Notes under the pieces: generated by a model | What the model saw: the letters and a program-made list of their open reading frames with translations, nothing else | The model's database searches: none | What the model was told of the DNA's origin: nothing | Made by a program: the position numbers and the translations under genes | NCBI GenBank assembly: GCA_018873245.2 | Contig: JAEMBT020000005.1 | Location: 2,776,001 to 2,840,000, forward strand | Length of the DNA: 64,000 bases | Direction of reading: 5' to 3' | From: Archegozetes longisetosus | Lineage: Eukaryota; Arthropoda; Arachnida; Sarcoptiformes; Trhypochthoniidae | Part shown: piece by piece, positions 1 through 15,089 of the stretch | Position numbering within the stretch: the first letter of the stretch is position 1 | How the letters are laid out: each line of letters starts with the position of its first letter

Positions 1-1325
1 ATCTTAAACGATTAATAGTTCCTAAGCAAGAAATTTAGTGTAATCAATGTTATCAAACTTATGAAGATTAATGTTCTTTCAGTATTTATATGTTTAAAAC
101 AGTTTGAGAGATAGACTGAGTTTCACAAGATCTGGACTAAATTCAAAGAATAAGATGTTTTTTTGGAAAATAAGTCAATTAGTTAAGGCAAATCCAGTAT
201 GAATATAAATGAATGTCTCACTTGAATTAACTAGCGATAATACTTTTCATAATGTTGTTATAGGCTACAACCTGTCTTTCTTCGTATCTGTTCTGATTGT
301 TGAACGCTATACTATGTGGCTGGTAATTATTAGCGATTCCTTCATTTGCATAGTAATAAGTCCTACACATAACATTTCATTAGACAATTTGTTCCGTTCT
401 TTTCAACACCCAAATACTGTTAACACCAGTCTACCTCAAATATGTAGTTAAGCCTTTATAAAATAGAAAAACAAGCTTTAATTTCTTACGGATCGATTTG
501 TGAGTTTAAAAAGGGCGTAAATCGATGTTTGAGATAGAGATATTTTACTGTAGAAGTGAATTGGTAATGATATTCGTATTGATATACAGTGCATATAAGC
601 TTACAATATAAATACATAAACACTGATAATGTAATTGATGTGTACAATTTAGCCATTGCTCGATCTAAATAACCCATATTTAGATTATATTTTTCAGTTT
701 ATTAAAAATGATCAAATCTATGTTTATAGTGACGTAATACAAGGTTATGTTTTCAAAACAAAAACCAATTAGTGAAAATAAATACGTTGCTCTAGTAATC
801 GTCAAAAGATCATTCGGTATCGATCATTCTGTATCTCCATTAAAAGTACACAACTCAGCATTTTTCTAGTCAATTAACATATAGTCGCTTATCTTAAGAC
901 AAAAGTCACACAAAGGTTACTCAAAAACCTGTTATAGACAGACGTTTTTGCAAACTGACTGCTATTACTGTTTTGGTTTCTTCCGACGAACTTCAATATT
1001 GAACCGAAAATACTGTTCTATCTTTTATTATATTAATGTGATCGTATAATGCAATTTAATCTTCAAATATGAGTTTAAATTTGATTAATTGCAATTATTA
1101 AATCTATCCACTCTCACAAAACTGTTTCATTTCTCTCTTAATATACTTGGAAAATGATTGGCAAATTAAAAAACATTTCTCATATGTTATTAGTGATATA
1201 GAACAGTTATAATGGATCAAATCGATCAGACATTAATATTAATAGTTGTTGCTGATAATTAAGTTAGACCGTATTATTTACGATTGGCTATTATACCGAA
1301 TAAGTACTTCAAATCGATCAGCCAT

Positions 1326-1327
<2 letters not shown>

Positions 1328-1383
<56 letters not shown>
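1328..1383. repeat. (CT)28 microsatellite
   Basis: Uninterrupted CT dinucleotide run of about 56 nt in AT-rich non-coding DNA. Confidence 0.97.
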
Positions 1384-1385
<2 letters not shown>

Positions 1386-2761
1386 TTATTATATTTATTT
1401 CCTTAATTATTTGCACAAATATTATTGACCCATAGATTTTGACGAAACATATAGTGCGAGTTGTTTTCAATGCAATGTTTTGGTAGTTTTCTCCATTATT
1501 ACTACTTTAAGATATTTATAGCTCAGGGCTCTGTTTGAAATATTACAGAATTATCAATACTAACGCATTCATCCTTTTCAAGATGATTTGAAGTTGGTCC
1601 AAATCCTCATTGAAGTGCAATCTATTTTTTATTTTCCGAAACGTTATTTTCCTGTTTCTCTGTAAATATAATAAAGAATTATTCTCAGGCTTGTTATAGG
1701 CTATTTCTGTCAATTGAAAATATGCAAATTGTCTGAAAGTCATGATTTGATGTGAACATTTTTCGACAAAATATGCTCCAATAAAGTAATTCGTGTCAAG
1801 GTTTGGTGCTCTCTTTCATTTTATTCAATTTATTCATTTTGATTATCTTAATTGTTGATCAATAACAGAGGAAACATTGTAAACTTTTTCATTCAAATTA
1901 TATTGCTTTTCGACGATCTTTCAAGAGTTTGTTAGCCATATATCACTGGGTTTTGTTTTTCAATAATACTTTTAGAGCTATGCACTCTAATATTTAGTTT
2001 GAAAAATTTGATTTTCAAGAATCACTGATCCCTACATAGAATAGAGTTTTCCGTCGAATCTGTATAATATATCTTATTCTGTATAATATATTTTATTTGG
2101 TTACAGAGTACAGTTTCGCCTTATATTGAGTGAACCAGTTTTGTTTGGTCTCATCAAATTCAAGCATTGCTCAAACTAGATAAATAACAATAACTCTGAA
2201 CAATCAAAATATTCTGTTATTCTTTGCCTAATGAGATATGAAACACTTTGATTGTGTTGTGTATCTCAGGTTTCCAATTATTATATCTATAATAATGGAT
2301 GGTTTGTTATATAAAGAGGAGTTGAATTGAGTCAATAGAGCATTTGTAATCCAGATGAGAGTGTAGTAGATTTTGATTTTTATTCAATAATCAATGACTA
2401 ATAGAAGAGAAAAGTATTAGAAGTTGACCCGAAATGGAGCAATGATATTCCTGAAGAAGGGATATCAGTGATACTCCTGAGGAAAGAATATGAGTGATAT
2501 TCCAAAAGAAAGAATATCACAGATAGCGATGTTGGTTGGAATCGATTATAAACCGAGTAAACTGCATGTTGCTCTGCCATTATTGTGCACATGAATCATA
2601 CTATATTGAGTTGCATTCGCACCTTTCTTAACTTAAGTTACTGTATCCAACATTAATGTTGCCTCCAATGCAAAGCTTACTTAACTCCAGGTTTTGCTTT
2701 CCTTATTGATTCACTCAATTTCCTCTCTTTTTACTGCACACTCTTTATAACTAACAGCACA

Positions 2762-2836
2762 TAGAATCTGAACCAATGTATAGAATCTGAACCAATGTAT
2801 AGAATCTAAACCAATGTATAGAATATAAACCAATGC
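2762..2836. repeat. 19-bp tandem repeat, about 4 copies
   Basis: Unit TAGAATCTGAACCAATGTA begins at 2762, 2781, 2800 and 2819; the later copies carry a few substitutions. Confidence 0.9.
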
Positions 2837-3081
2837 CTGCAAATGGAGAAAATCTAAAATTCTCAACAAAAGGAATAAAAACTGAACGTTTGCCGATTTT
2901 AATCGTGTGTAAAGTAATCTTTTCTTTAGCATCGTTTTTATTTCTCCTCATCGAGACATGGAGTTTATATGAAAAGAAAATTCTTTTATACGCCATTCGA
3001 TGCAGTTTAGTCTGATTTTGATGCACCGCATAATTATTCAGATTGTCGTCATAGAGTGTATTAAAACATATTTCTAACATT

Positions 3082-3082
<1 letters not shown>

Positions 3083-3110
<28 letters not shown>
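3083..3110. repeat. (AG)14 microsatellite
   Basis: Perfect AG dinucleotide run of 28 nt, complementary in type to the CT run at 1328. Confidence 0.95.
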
Positions 3111-3116
<6 letters not shown>

Positions 3117-3968
3117 TTGAAATTTTGGTCGACCGTGAAATGGCAAAGTAGCATAAAAGCAGAATTTGATGTTTGTTTTGTTAGTATATGATTCTATATC
3201 TCCATAGAAACTTTTATGGGATCCATTCATTGCTAACCATGTCATGAACTTGCGATGATTTTTAATCAACAATCTAACCCATACCAATACCAATTGAAGA
3301 ATTTTCTCCTCATACTGTTTGGTTTAGATTAATAATCGAAAAAATATTCTTCAAGTGCTCGGTTTTCAGTTGTGTTTCGCAATGTTTACTCAAAATATGC
3401 GAACACTGACAGCGTTGGTATTTTTCAATTAAAATTGATATGTAAATACGATTGCTTGCTATGCATTAGCTTTTGCTATAGATTTTAACAATGAAAAAAC
3501 ATGCACACAATATTAACACCAGTTATACCTTTTCTTGCTTTGCCTCTAATGTTGACACCAGTCAGTAGACAACAAACATAACAATATATAGAGATTCACA
3601 AGTATTACACATACACCAAGTCTCCATTTCTCTTATGTCAACATTAAACTACTTCTGGACTGATTTTAATTTTAAATGCAGTTGTGATAGAGTTTAGAAA
3701 AAAGCTCACGCACTTCAGTTGAGAAAGTACTTTATAATATTTGATATACTAAATCAATCCACTCATTCAACAAAGACAAGATGCAAACTTGTGTTTTATG
3801 CACTAACCCCTGTTAGCTCCCATCACACTCGATAACAGCTCTTGTCAAACATCCTATTCTTCACTAAACTGACTGCTTTCATGACAGATTAGTTTTTATA
3901 AGCCTTCTCTTTCTAATAAGTCTGTGAATGAATGACATTGATCTGGAAATTAAAATACGTTCACACAT

Positions 3969-4145
3969 ACCTATAAGTGTTATATAATAGATTGTAAATT
4001 GCGATCAAGAATATATACCTATAAGTGTATGATATATTGCAAATAGCGATCAACAATTGATATCTATAAGTGTATCATATATTGCAAAATGCAATCAAGA
4101 CATACCTCTAGTATTATATGATATATTCTAAATTGTAATCAATCG
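3969..4145. repeat. diverged tandem repeat, units of 42-48 bp, 4 copies
   Basis: Copies starting at 3969, 4017, 4062 and 4104 share ACCTATAAGTGT followed by a block resembling GATATATTGCAAAT and GCGATCAA. They are diverged and vary in length, so this is an old array. No coding or RNA function is apparent. Confidence 0.75.
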
Positions 4146-5282
4146 AGTTACAATCTAAGAGTTGACAAGATTGAATGTAGAACATATATTATTCTACATC
4201 TACTTCTATACAATAATGTATGTCATTCATCTATCAAATTAAATATGAAGTCACTTTTTCTTCTATGTTATAACTATTGCATAAAACAACACTCCTCATC
4301 TCCCAATTCAATATTATTGATTTTGTTTATCATTTTATTTATTTATTTATTTATTTTTCTCAACTTAAAATCTACTTCTCATGTAAACAAATTATGTAAA
4401 CAGACATAAATATTCTATAGTTATAATCTCTAACTATTGAATTAGTAAGTAAATTGATGATACTCTCAGATACTCTCAAGTTGTGTTAGTTTATATTGAA
4501 TAAGTTATCGCAAGTTTGCAATATAATAGCGGCTTTGTTTTCCAACTCAATGTCAACTATTGCTGGGTTTGCAGGAGACACGGCCCAGAGTTATCTTACA
4601 CAACCAATATTTTAGTTGTAAACAATACAATATATTCAATCTTAATTTCAAAAATGTATTTTAATACATTTCAAAAGTCAGTTGAATATATTTTATCTTC
4701 ATATCAGAATTGTTTTAAGCTTTGTAAATAGCATTTTATATATGACACAATTTTGACTCTCAAATCTCAAACTATATTTTTCACATCAAATCAAATTATA
4801 ATTTGTTTGTAAACACGAGAAATGAAAGTTTTGTTGTTTTGATAGATTTTGATGTTTTTGAGGAAGTGCATTGAATAACAAAAATAAGTCTGATTCAAAA
4901 GTGAGACCAAAATAATCAGGGCTCGATTAGGTCTGGGCCGCGGACTACAAGATTTATGATAAAAGTTTTCGAGGATATTTGCATCATTTTTCGACACATT
5001 TAGGGATTCGACTAAAGCATGTTTGACATTGGATTAAATGTTGACAAGTATTTGTTACACAGATGTTCCATTACTGTCTGATGCAAATGTTCTCTAAATT
5101 TAATTAAATGCTTATATAGTGAATGCTAACACTGGCACTACTTATCCTAATTCATGAATATTTCACTTCAATCGAGTAATGTCTGCCAACCAAAGTTGAA
5201 ATGTTAGCTCATTATAATCCTAGAATCATGGTTATGATTCAGTTTATGGTCCAAGTAGGGCTTGGCTTTCGATATTAGGCAC

Positions 5283-5561
5283 TCATGTGGTTATCATTAC
5301 AATGTTATGTTACGCCTAGCGCGCACAGTGCGTTATTTCCCTTATCCATTCTAACTAATTCAACCTAAAATAATACTATTGGTAGTTCATCAACCTAAAA
5401 TAGTAATATTGGTAGCTTATTAGCTTAAAATAACAGTATTGGTAGCTTATTGACCTAAAATAGCAGTATTGATAGTTTGTTTAGTTAAGCTACGTTAGGC
5501 AAGAGGAATGGCGTGCATAGCGCCCTACATCTAGTAGAACATTGTTGTGGTAACCACATAA
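5283..5561. mobile_element. foldback / MITE-like element with an internal 30-bp tandem array
   Basis: Terminal arms at 5283-5306 and 5538-5561 are inverted copies matching at about 20 of 24 positions (core ATGTGGTTA and CAATGTT). Looser similarity continues inward through a GC-rich block around 5313-5333 and 5500-5525. Between the arms are four 30-bp units (about 5361-5480) with core CCTAAAATA followed by ATTGGTAG. There is no coding capacity. Inverted arms around a short tandem array are known from some non-autonomous DNA transposons. No target-site duplication could be fixed. Confidence 0.6.
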
Positions 5562-8434
5562 CTACCCAAATCCTGCATCAATCCTCAACCAAAGTATAAC
5601 CAGAATGATCACCAATTCAGAAGTTATACTGGCTTTGATTGAGTATAATTTGTCTAATGTAATGATTTAAAGTGATAGTCTGTCATGAAATTGAAATGCA
5701 TTGGAACTAATGGTTGATCAGAATGAATATCGATTAAGAAGAATTACTAGTAAAACATGTAATAAAGAGTTTTTGATGCAGAAACTAACTTCAATGATTG
5801 ACGCTCTATAGCAGGAGCCATTTATTCTCCTCCACGGAATTCAGAGAATTCTGAAATTTAACGCAAAACATTAATCTATTGTTCGACTAGGAATAATCAG
5901 TAAAATCGAACCAAATTTCAATTTAAGGAATGCTCGTATTTAGAGCAATCAATATTGCTTCACCTTACATTCATATTGTATTTGTTCCATACATTTTATC
6001 CTTTTATTAACAAACTTTCTAACGTATAGAAAGAACTATACATCCTAGAAATTATTACACTATAAAACTTAATAATCCTTGATGGCAACAAGAAAAAACT
6101 GTTGTTATGTCAACCTACCTGTCATGCGCATCGATCTGTTGCAGAATTTGATTTCTAATTTGCATCTCTCGCTATGCTCAATATTCTATAAGTTTGTTAA
6201 TATTCCAAGACATTATGGTCTGATGGTAAACATTCCATAGCGACACATCACTTCTGGTTTCTATCGACGAGTATTAAGTTTGAGAGTGTACATTGTTTAC
6301 AATTTCAGCATTATTGTGAGGAGAGTTTTTTATGACACATAACAATAAATTTTAATTTTTAATGCAATGTTACTTAGGATTTAAGAAATCTCATATATTC
6401 AAACGATATATAAGAGTGAGGAGTCGGTTCTTTGCCTCAATATTGATTCTAAATAATACATGAAAGTGAGAGTCTATGAAGACTGGGTTAGATTGCATCT
6501 GATATTTATAAGCCCATCGTGACTATACAACACAACTTAATGGCAGAGTAATTCACTCTTCCAACCTCCAGTTGACCTTCTTTGCAAAAATATTCCCAGA
6601 TTAATATCGCTTTCAGGTTGAGCGAGCAGTCTTTGATTCAATTATCTGAATTCAATCGTTTGGTTAAAAGTTTTTGCATTTCTGGAAGCCATCCTACGTA
6701 TGTTGAAATCAAATAAATAGTATAAAACTTACTTCAGATGCATCTTATTTAATTTGTTCTTTATGTAAAATCTCATTAATTATTATTAGCTGCGCATAAT
6801 TTCTAGAATCTAACCATACTTTGGAATGAATAAGATTAAAATACGAGAAATAAATGCAAATTGTCATAACTAGGAAGAGAAAATGTTTTTTGTGTACGAT
6901 TCAGGTACTAATAATAGTAACTAATAATAGTTACAGACAATAGTTAGGAGAAAATAAGCAAATAAAAAGTTAGACTAATTTAACTATAAGCGGATTTGTT
7001 AGACTATTTTCTAGAGTGAAATAAATGATTAATATATTATCTGATGAATGGTATACACAAAAGTAACTTAATCTAGTGCTAGTTATAATCTATAAATGAA
7101 TTTTGTTAATGTTCTGTTTGATCATATGATCATTTTCGCAACAATATTGATTCATAAGTATCTCATATGCGAAAGTTCGACCCATTTTAAGCAATAAACC
7201 AGTCAATTGATCCTTTACAAAACGTCACCAATTTATCAATTGAACTAATTATCTCCAAATGAGAGCTTAATGTCAAAAAATGTCTACTTATCTAAAAATG
7301 AAAATAGTTTACATTTTCAAATGTGATTAATTAGCGAGAAAGTTATATAGCATTTGACTGCATTGACTAATCGCAAATGAGAAAGGTATTAAAGTTTCAA
7401 AATGCAATATATTTTATTCAAGATATTAATCCATATTAGAGATGGGCTTTAGAGATGGGTACGCCATAACATTGTTTTGTCAGCTTTAATATAGATTACA
7501 TTTTTGCCTCTCAATCTTTCACGGCTTAATTCGGTTCCAGGCTTTGCGTTTCTGGTCTTCAAATTCTATGCATTCCTATTCATAAAAACCCCGTTCGCTT
7601 ATATTTAATTCATACTACGATACATTAATAACTTGATTATTTCAATCAATAATATGAAACTATGAAAAGAGTGAAATGATGTATTTTGACGCACTTTTGA
7701 AGCGTAGTATTTTTCATATCTGGCTGTTATCTGAAAAAATTGAATTTATTTTCTGAGTGATCAGGAGAATACGATTTGTTGGTATAATGTAACTTGGCAA
7801 TTGAAGAAAATATATTCTCGATTTGATATGGTAGAATTTGATTTAATATACTTTCTGACAATCTCTAATCTAATTGTTGTATAAATTTTTCTACCATCTG
7901 ATAATAGCTTTATTTTTCAAATTTTGTCTTAATCTTAAAGTCACATCAATTACGACCACTGGATATAGAATGTGATACATTATGCTGAATATTCAATTTA
8001 ATGATAATTACTGATGAAAAGCTGTTTAAATCGGATTTATCATCCATTGCGAGACAGATGAAAGTATTTAGAGTTTATGATAAGATTTTGCCCTTTAATT
8101 TGAGCAAAATCGATGAGATATCTATTTATTTCAGATAGATATACAGCGTAATGGATTCCATGTTTTGAATAATTAAAGTTTCTTCATCAACAGATATACA
8201 AAAGAATTGATTTGAAAAAGTTTAGAAACTACTTTGCTACAATTTAACTGAATTTGAATGTTCAAAACGAGACAACAAATGGATGGATTGCTATTTGCTG
8301 ATAAGTTTTTTAGGACATAGTTATGATAGTAGGAAACATGAAAAGAGATTGAGTAAAATGTTTATGTTTCTATATATTTTACGATGCATTCGTGAAGAGT
8401 ATCTAAAGTAAGAACAGAGTATGTTAGAGTATAA

Positions 8435-8586
8435 GTTAGAGCACAACACAAACTGTGAGTTAGGGTACAACTGAGACCGTGTTAGGGCACAACTCAAACC
8501 GTAAGTTAGAGCACAACTCAAACCGTAAGTTAGGGCACAACTGAAACTACAAGTGAGAGCACAAGCAGAAACTATAAGTCAGAGCA
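8435..8586. repeat. about 24-bp tandem repeat, 6-7 copies
   Basis: Units starting at 8435, 8459, 8481, 8505, 8529, 8553 and 8579 share GTTAGRGCACAACT followed by an AAACYGTA-like tail. As 24 is a multiple of three, it produces repetitive spurious open frames that I do not call as genes. Confidence 0.88.
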
Positions 8587-8840
8587 GTAAAGGCCATATT
8601 TCATAGAGTTATAAATTTTTTACTATTTTCACTATTAAAATAAATCACGGTTATCTATAATGTAACCATATTAACGTTAAGAGTGAATGTTGTAGTTTAT
8701 TTGAAGTTGGAAAAAGTAAAATTCAAGTGTCTTCCACTTCTCTTTGCATTATCTGCGTTTCGTTTTTGAGGTCGAAATTGCCTCTTCTGGTAATAGAAGA
8801 GAATGTGCTCTTTCTTTAGATTCTGGTAATGGAATAGAAT

Positions 8841-8842
<2 letters not shown>

Positions 8843-8898
<56 letters not shown>
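8843..8898. repeat. (AG)28 microsatellite
   Basis: Perfect AG run of about 56 nt, the same length as the CT run at 1328 but in the other orientation. Confidence 0.97.
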
Positions 8899-8901
<3 letters not shown>

Positions 8902-11900
8902 ACTGGCGGCTGTGATATCTGTGATATTTTTAGCAACTCTGGATCAATGAGAAAGTGATTAAGGATGAGTAAAAGAATTGAGGCGACATCACTTTACTGT
9001 GATTATATAAGCAAATATAATTGACAATCAAACAATAATCCTATTTTTAAATATCAGTTTATTTGTTTTTTATTCTCTCCCCTCCTTCTATACTACTCGC
9101 ACGTTTAATTCCTATTTCTAACATCTACATTTAACCTCTCCATTCAACCTCTCCATTCAATCTCTCCACACTAACTTACTTTGACTTTTCTGACTATTAG
9201 CGCCTACTTAATCAACCGTTTCTATGCCTGCAATTAGCTCTTCCGCAGTAATGCAAATCCATAAAACTCAATATTTCAGTAACAATAATTCTTAACAGAA
9301 TCAAGATAAAAGATAAGAGAAATAGTTATTTCTTTTGTCTAACTAAGAGTTTTGGATATTAGATATTTGGGATTTCGGAGCTGTCAGTTTACCCGTTAAT
9401 TCATCTTTTTCTACTTTGATCTGTCAGCTTTTGATCAGCTAAAATAACTTCTATTTAAACCAATTCTTATCGGCTTTGGCTTTAAGACTATTACATTTAT
9501 TTACTGTTTATCATAATACTAATACATTAATGAAATTTCCAAACATTATTAGATTTTTTTCTATCATTCAAATCTTACCAAAAGATCGTTATATTTATTA
9601 GTATTGTTAGACATTAGTTACAGACCAATGATTAAAGTTTAGTCTAACCATTTTTCTACTATATATCAACGAATTACTTTCAAAAATTAGTTTATATTCT
9701 GTCTAATGCTGACTGAAAAAATAGTTTCCAAATCTATTATCAGTTTATTTCTCTTACAAACTATATGTCAAATCGATATAACAGATTGAATGAATAGTTT
9801 ATACTATTGATAGTATGCAGTTTGATGTTGAGTAAAATCATGTTATGCATACGTTTAATGGTTGTTTTTATGTCTCAATATCGATTCTTTACCTCATTTC
9901 TTCTCATACAAATCTTATAAATATAAATTACAAATCTTACCATAACTCCTTATTTTCAACAATCAACTAATTTATAATTACCAATTGTTTTCCCTAAACA
10001 TTTACTAATTTAATCAAGTCTTATTCTTTTGTTTTATTCCTTTCCAATTAGTTTGAGTGCTCTATGAATATGATTACACATTTCTATTGTATGGCCTATT
10101 GAAAAAATTGCAGCTAACGTTAAAATTAATTTTTGTAGACTTCACTTATATAACCCGTGGAGACTTGGAGCTACTTTATCTCAAATTATTCTAGACTTAT
10201 ATCAATTATATAAACAATTGTTCAGTCTTGTTTCTAATATCAACTAATTCGTCAAAGACAACATGCTGTCTAACTTTCAAATTCAGGGCTTCTATTTTCA
10301 AATCATATATACAGTATTGAAATATGTTTTTACTAAATTTGATTAAATATTTTATTAAATTAAATTATAAACAAGTGTCCCGTGGCATCATTATTAAAAC
10401 TTTGGACTTAGAAGTTTAGAGAAAAATAAAAGATGCACTCAAAATAATGAGAAAATTCAATTTTAATCAATTTACCTCAATTACAGAAATGTTTGAAAAG
10501 AAAATTTTAATTCTTTTCAAGGCCTCGTCCATGCATTAAGTTTGAGAATTTTTTAAGCATTTTAGTCAAAATCAATTGAATTAATAAAACTAAGTGCATA
10601 AATCAAGGTCACCACTAGCCTTAGATTTATCTATGCACTTAAAAACTTAGTAACTCTTCATAGCAACCACAACAGATTCCTTTTTATGAGATCCTTTTCA
10701 ACAGTCCATAGTATAGATGGTATTAAGAAATTTATTTCATGTTCTTTATAGAAAGAGGAACAAATTATAAATCAAATTCTACCGGAAATCGATGCACATT
10801 ATAGACATATCGAAACTCCAACCAATTTTTTCTCCTTGCTATCGAAGATAATTAAGTTCCTAAGTGCACTTGTTATTAAGTAGTTAATGGTTCTATCAAC
10901 GTGTGAATTACCTCAACTTTTTGAATCATATTAAAACTTGCATAAATATTAAAGTCAATTTCAAGATATGTTATTTGAAAAATAACAACATTTTATGATC
11001 ACTATCAGAACAAATGTGTTTCTATAAAATTCAATATTGATTTTAGAGTACTGATAGATTTACTAAACAAACTAAGTTTTATGATAAATTGATCTTTTCA
11101 GATCTATACTATTATAAAATATATTCTTATAAAAGTCCGAATCACTTTCACTATTTTCGAGTTATGAGCATCGCAAATTTAATGCACAAATACATTATTT
11201 CTCAATTTCGTGCTAGATTTACATCTAAAATATATAGTTTTGCAGTGTGATTGTGAAAGACTGGTTTTTAGACCTCAAATTTCAAAGTTCATAACTTTGC
11301 CTTGGTATTTGAATTTTCTGACAGGCTTTATTTGATATTCAAGCTGATTATGCTATGCAAACTTATCTCGTGTGATCAATTTTTGCAGCAAATAATTTTA
11401 ATGAACTATTACTGGTATGATTGTAGAAGATATAAGATAAAAATTGATTTGATCTAATTAGAAAAGTAGAGGTAAGACTCGATAACCCTTTCTCTAGTGT
11501 ATGTGAGAGATTAATATAATACTAGTTAATAATATAACACAAATCGATGCAATGCAATAAGATTAAGTAGAATCAGGTTTTGCAAGAAAGTAATCTTTCA
11601 GGATTCTAATCAAATATTTTCAGTTAACTCGTCTCTTAAATAAAAACTCTTATCTCTATCTAATTTTGCTAAAACACTAGAACTGAACCTAAAGTGAATT
11701 ATTGTTTATATCGTGCAAAATCATTAGTATCATATCTTTTCCTTTACTGCTAATCTCCAACATATATCCACACGAATGAGGTTTTTATTTTTCTATTTGG
11801 TTCTCCTCTTTCTATTTGGTTCTTCTTTTTCTATTTAGTTCTTCTTCCTGTAATTGATACCAACTGAGAGTCCATTTTATGCTACAGTTTCATATTTGAT

Positions 11901-12643
11901 GGAAATCTAACAAATACAAGTCTTACTGAAAACTTTTCCACAATCACAATATATAAGTGTTTCTCGCTTTCGATTTTGATGAAAAATTGAATTAAAGTTT
12001 AAAAATAGAAAATTGTTGGTCAACTTTGATTCTTTGTTCTATTGGTGTTTCTCTATGGTTTTAAGTTGAAAGATGTTTCTATGGTCTTAGGTTGAAAGAT
12101 GTTTCTGTTAAATGTTTTTTCTCATTTCACTTTATCTTCTCTTCCCTTTCTATTAGTTGGTTTGCTGAGAAAAACGTCAGATATTATTGAGTACACATTT
12201 TTATTTAGAATTTATTTGCATATGTTTTGTCATTTTATTGAATATTCTTCCAGATGTTATGATACAGTTAAAGTATGTTTGCGATCTGTTCATCAATTGT
12301 GCCCTGAGCCACTTTCTACTCTTTCCAAAGGCATTATCCTTAATATTGTTCAGATTTTAGGCTTTTATTTATCAACGAAAAGCAGGGAATTCTAGATTCA
12401 ACTCAAAAAGTGTTTTAGCTTTTGGGTGACTCTCTAGTATATAATCTAAAGTATACTTATTTGGATTTTCAATCTTATAATGCGATCTCACTTTCCTTTG
12501 AGGACAAATTCAAAGCAATAGAATGATAGATATGAAATGTGCGATTCAAAAGTGTTTCTCAATGATTAAGTTAGCGCTCTCAGTAGAAGTTTTAGGTTCA
12601 GTTTACTTCAAAATACATTATATATGCATTTAATCTATTGTGA

Positions 12644-12682
12644 GAATTGAGACTAAGAATTGAGACTAAGAATTGAAACTAA
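12644..12682. repeat. 13-bp tandem repeat, 3 copies
   Basis: Unit GAATTGAGACTAA at 12644, 12657 and 12670, in otherwise featureless AT-rich sequence. Confidence 0.75.
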
Positions 12683-15089
12683 AAATTCTGACTACATTCT
12701 AGCAAATATTGTTCTCTACTTGTTTCTAAACAATCAAACTTATTCCGTTACTCATTCCACTTAATTTATTCATCACTTTTATTGATGTATCGATATATCG
12801 ATCGAATACAAACCATATATTGAGCTGAGAGTTTTCATTTCTATTGCAATGAATATATGTGATAATTTATTTAATGTTGTTCTAGTATTTTCTTATATTA
12901 ATATTCACATGCTTAAATATATTGTTATATTGTTAACTTAAATATATTTGCATACTTCAATTTTATTGGTTATGTTAAAATGCAATATTAAATATATCTC
13001 TGTTATTTAGTTTTGTTAATTTTTACTGTTTGTCATTCTTTATCTCTGACCAAAACAGAGTATAAGCAAAAATAAAATCAATTTCCACAGCACTATCTGA
13101 GCTCTCATCTCATCAATAGATAACAAATGGTTTATTGCATAACTTGCTTTTCCCAGAAAAATGCAATTTCCAGAATAAATTATGAGAATATTTTATCCAA
13201 ATGGTCGACTACTTTAAATTATGACATTAAAATTGATTCAATTTTATCAGTCAGTCAATAAATATTCAGATTTGAAAATTCTCTAAATTTGTTCTCCATC
13301 ATATGATTGTATTGAGATAGTCCACACCAATAGAGACCAGTTCATATAACCAAACTCTTCCAACTTCACCAAAAGAGACCTGCGGCTCTATCACTAAATT
13401 GTCTTTCTTTGGCCTTAAGTTAAAATATTTTCTAAGATTTCTAACAAATGATATATGCTTTCAGACTATAGCTTCAATTTCAGGTTATAGTAACGGTTCA
13501 ATGTAAACATGTATTAATAGTGAAGCTATAGACAAGTATTGACAGTGAGGCCATGGACAGCGCGTATTAATAGTTCCGCCACAATGTTCTAGAATTTGGT
13601 AAAAGCAATACAAGAGAAGTTGTTTAATATTAATTCATTCAATTAGTTTATGGTAGAGTTTCTTTCTGGTCTACCGAGAGCTTTTCCAATTAACGTAACT
13701 TAAATCTACAGAGGACTCAGCTGTGAATTTGTTGAGCTGTCAATTTTATGAGACCACTGCATCACAACAACACCACTAATAAAGTGTAAATGAATTTGAG
13801 CAACTCTCCTACTTTACACGATCTCCACTCTCTATATTCTATTCAAATTTTGCATCCCAATCCATTCAAAATGCTTTCACCTCAACACTCTACATACATC
13901 ACTTCCAATATATGAAATTGTTCAGTTTTATTGACAAACATCGGTTGGTAATGCCTTTCTTTGAGCCATCTTTCTCTTCAGTGCTAACTCAAAAATTATC
14001 ATTATTTTTGTTGATTGCAATTTGAGCTATTGCTCAATTGTGGTCACCTAATGAAATGTTGCATCTCTTGAGTACCTTTTGGTATTTGCAATCGTTTAAA
14101 TATATTGAAAGAAAACATAATTGAAAATAATTTTGTGAGAAGTTGTTTAAGCGACAAGTGCACAAACGACAAGTGTATAGATTAAGAAATAGTTTTTCGA
14201 AATCAACCACTAATGATATTGCATTCATAATAAAATAAAGTATTTCCTGTTGTTTCAAAGCTATTTATGCAGATGAAAGCGAACATAAATCGAAAGCTTT
14301 TATCAAAAAGTGGTTTAAGGAAATGAAATTTCATAAAATTTGTTTAATTAAATAGTAAAAAATTGTTTTAAAACCATGTCATTATTTATTACGCAATAAA
14401 ACTAAAAGCAAACAGCAAACAAAATAAATTACAGAATAACTTTAAACGTGAATAACTTTGAATGAATAAAAAATTGCAAAATTTAGAGGAGAAATACATT
14501 TTAGTTAATTGAAGTGTAACATATCATAGTCTATTGCTGTTGAATGTACGGTTTGGGACATTAAAATGATGCATAGCTACCAGAATAACATTACTCCTTT
14601 CATGTGACGTTATCTGTGGTGAGCGTCATTTTCAATTTTATTTTCAACTATGGTTCCACTTTTTATCTAAAATCATTCAAATTTGGACCTGTTATCGAAC
14701 GAATTATGATGGTCTGATAGAAATATCCATATAAAAACGTATAATTTGTCGTTGCCATGAATTATTTGTCATTGTTATGTACAATTTTAGTTTGATAGAA
14801 TACACTATATAATTGAATACACCATAGTATAAGATTTGAACTTCAGTGCTGAAGGTTTGAACAGTAAATTAATCCGTATTATGTAACAAATGACATGAAA
14901 GGGAATGCCGATAAATGGGACTGACATATAATGATCTGATCTAAGAAGAAAGGGCATGTCATCCCTTACTTGTTAGTCATTATCTCTACAAAGCATTAGC
15001 TATACTGATCCTATCTTTTTGGTTGAAGTCAAAAATAGCACTTTGATAATAGGGTGCAATTATTAAAATGACATCAGTATTAATGTTTG

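Noticed and set aside
4915..4955. GC-rich words GGCTCGATTAGG and GGGCCGCGG resembling a transposon terminus
   Set aside because: No inverted partner or target duplication found nearby.
12099..12395. 98-codon hydrophobic open frame, + strand
   Set aside because: Composition is that of T-rich DNA read as Phe/Leu/Ile; no domain, no splice context, no strong start.
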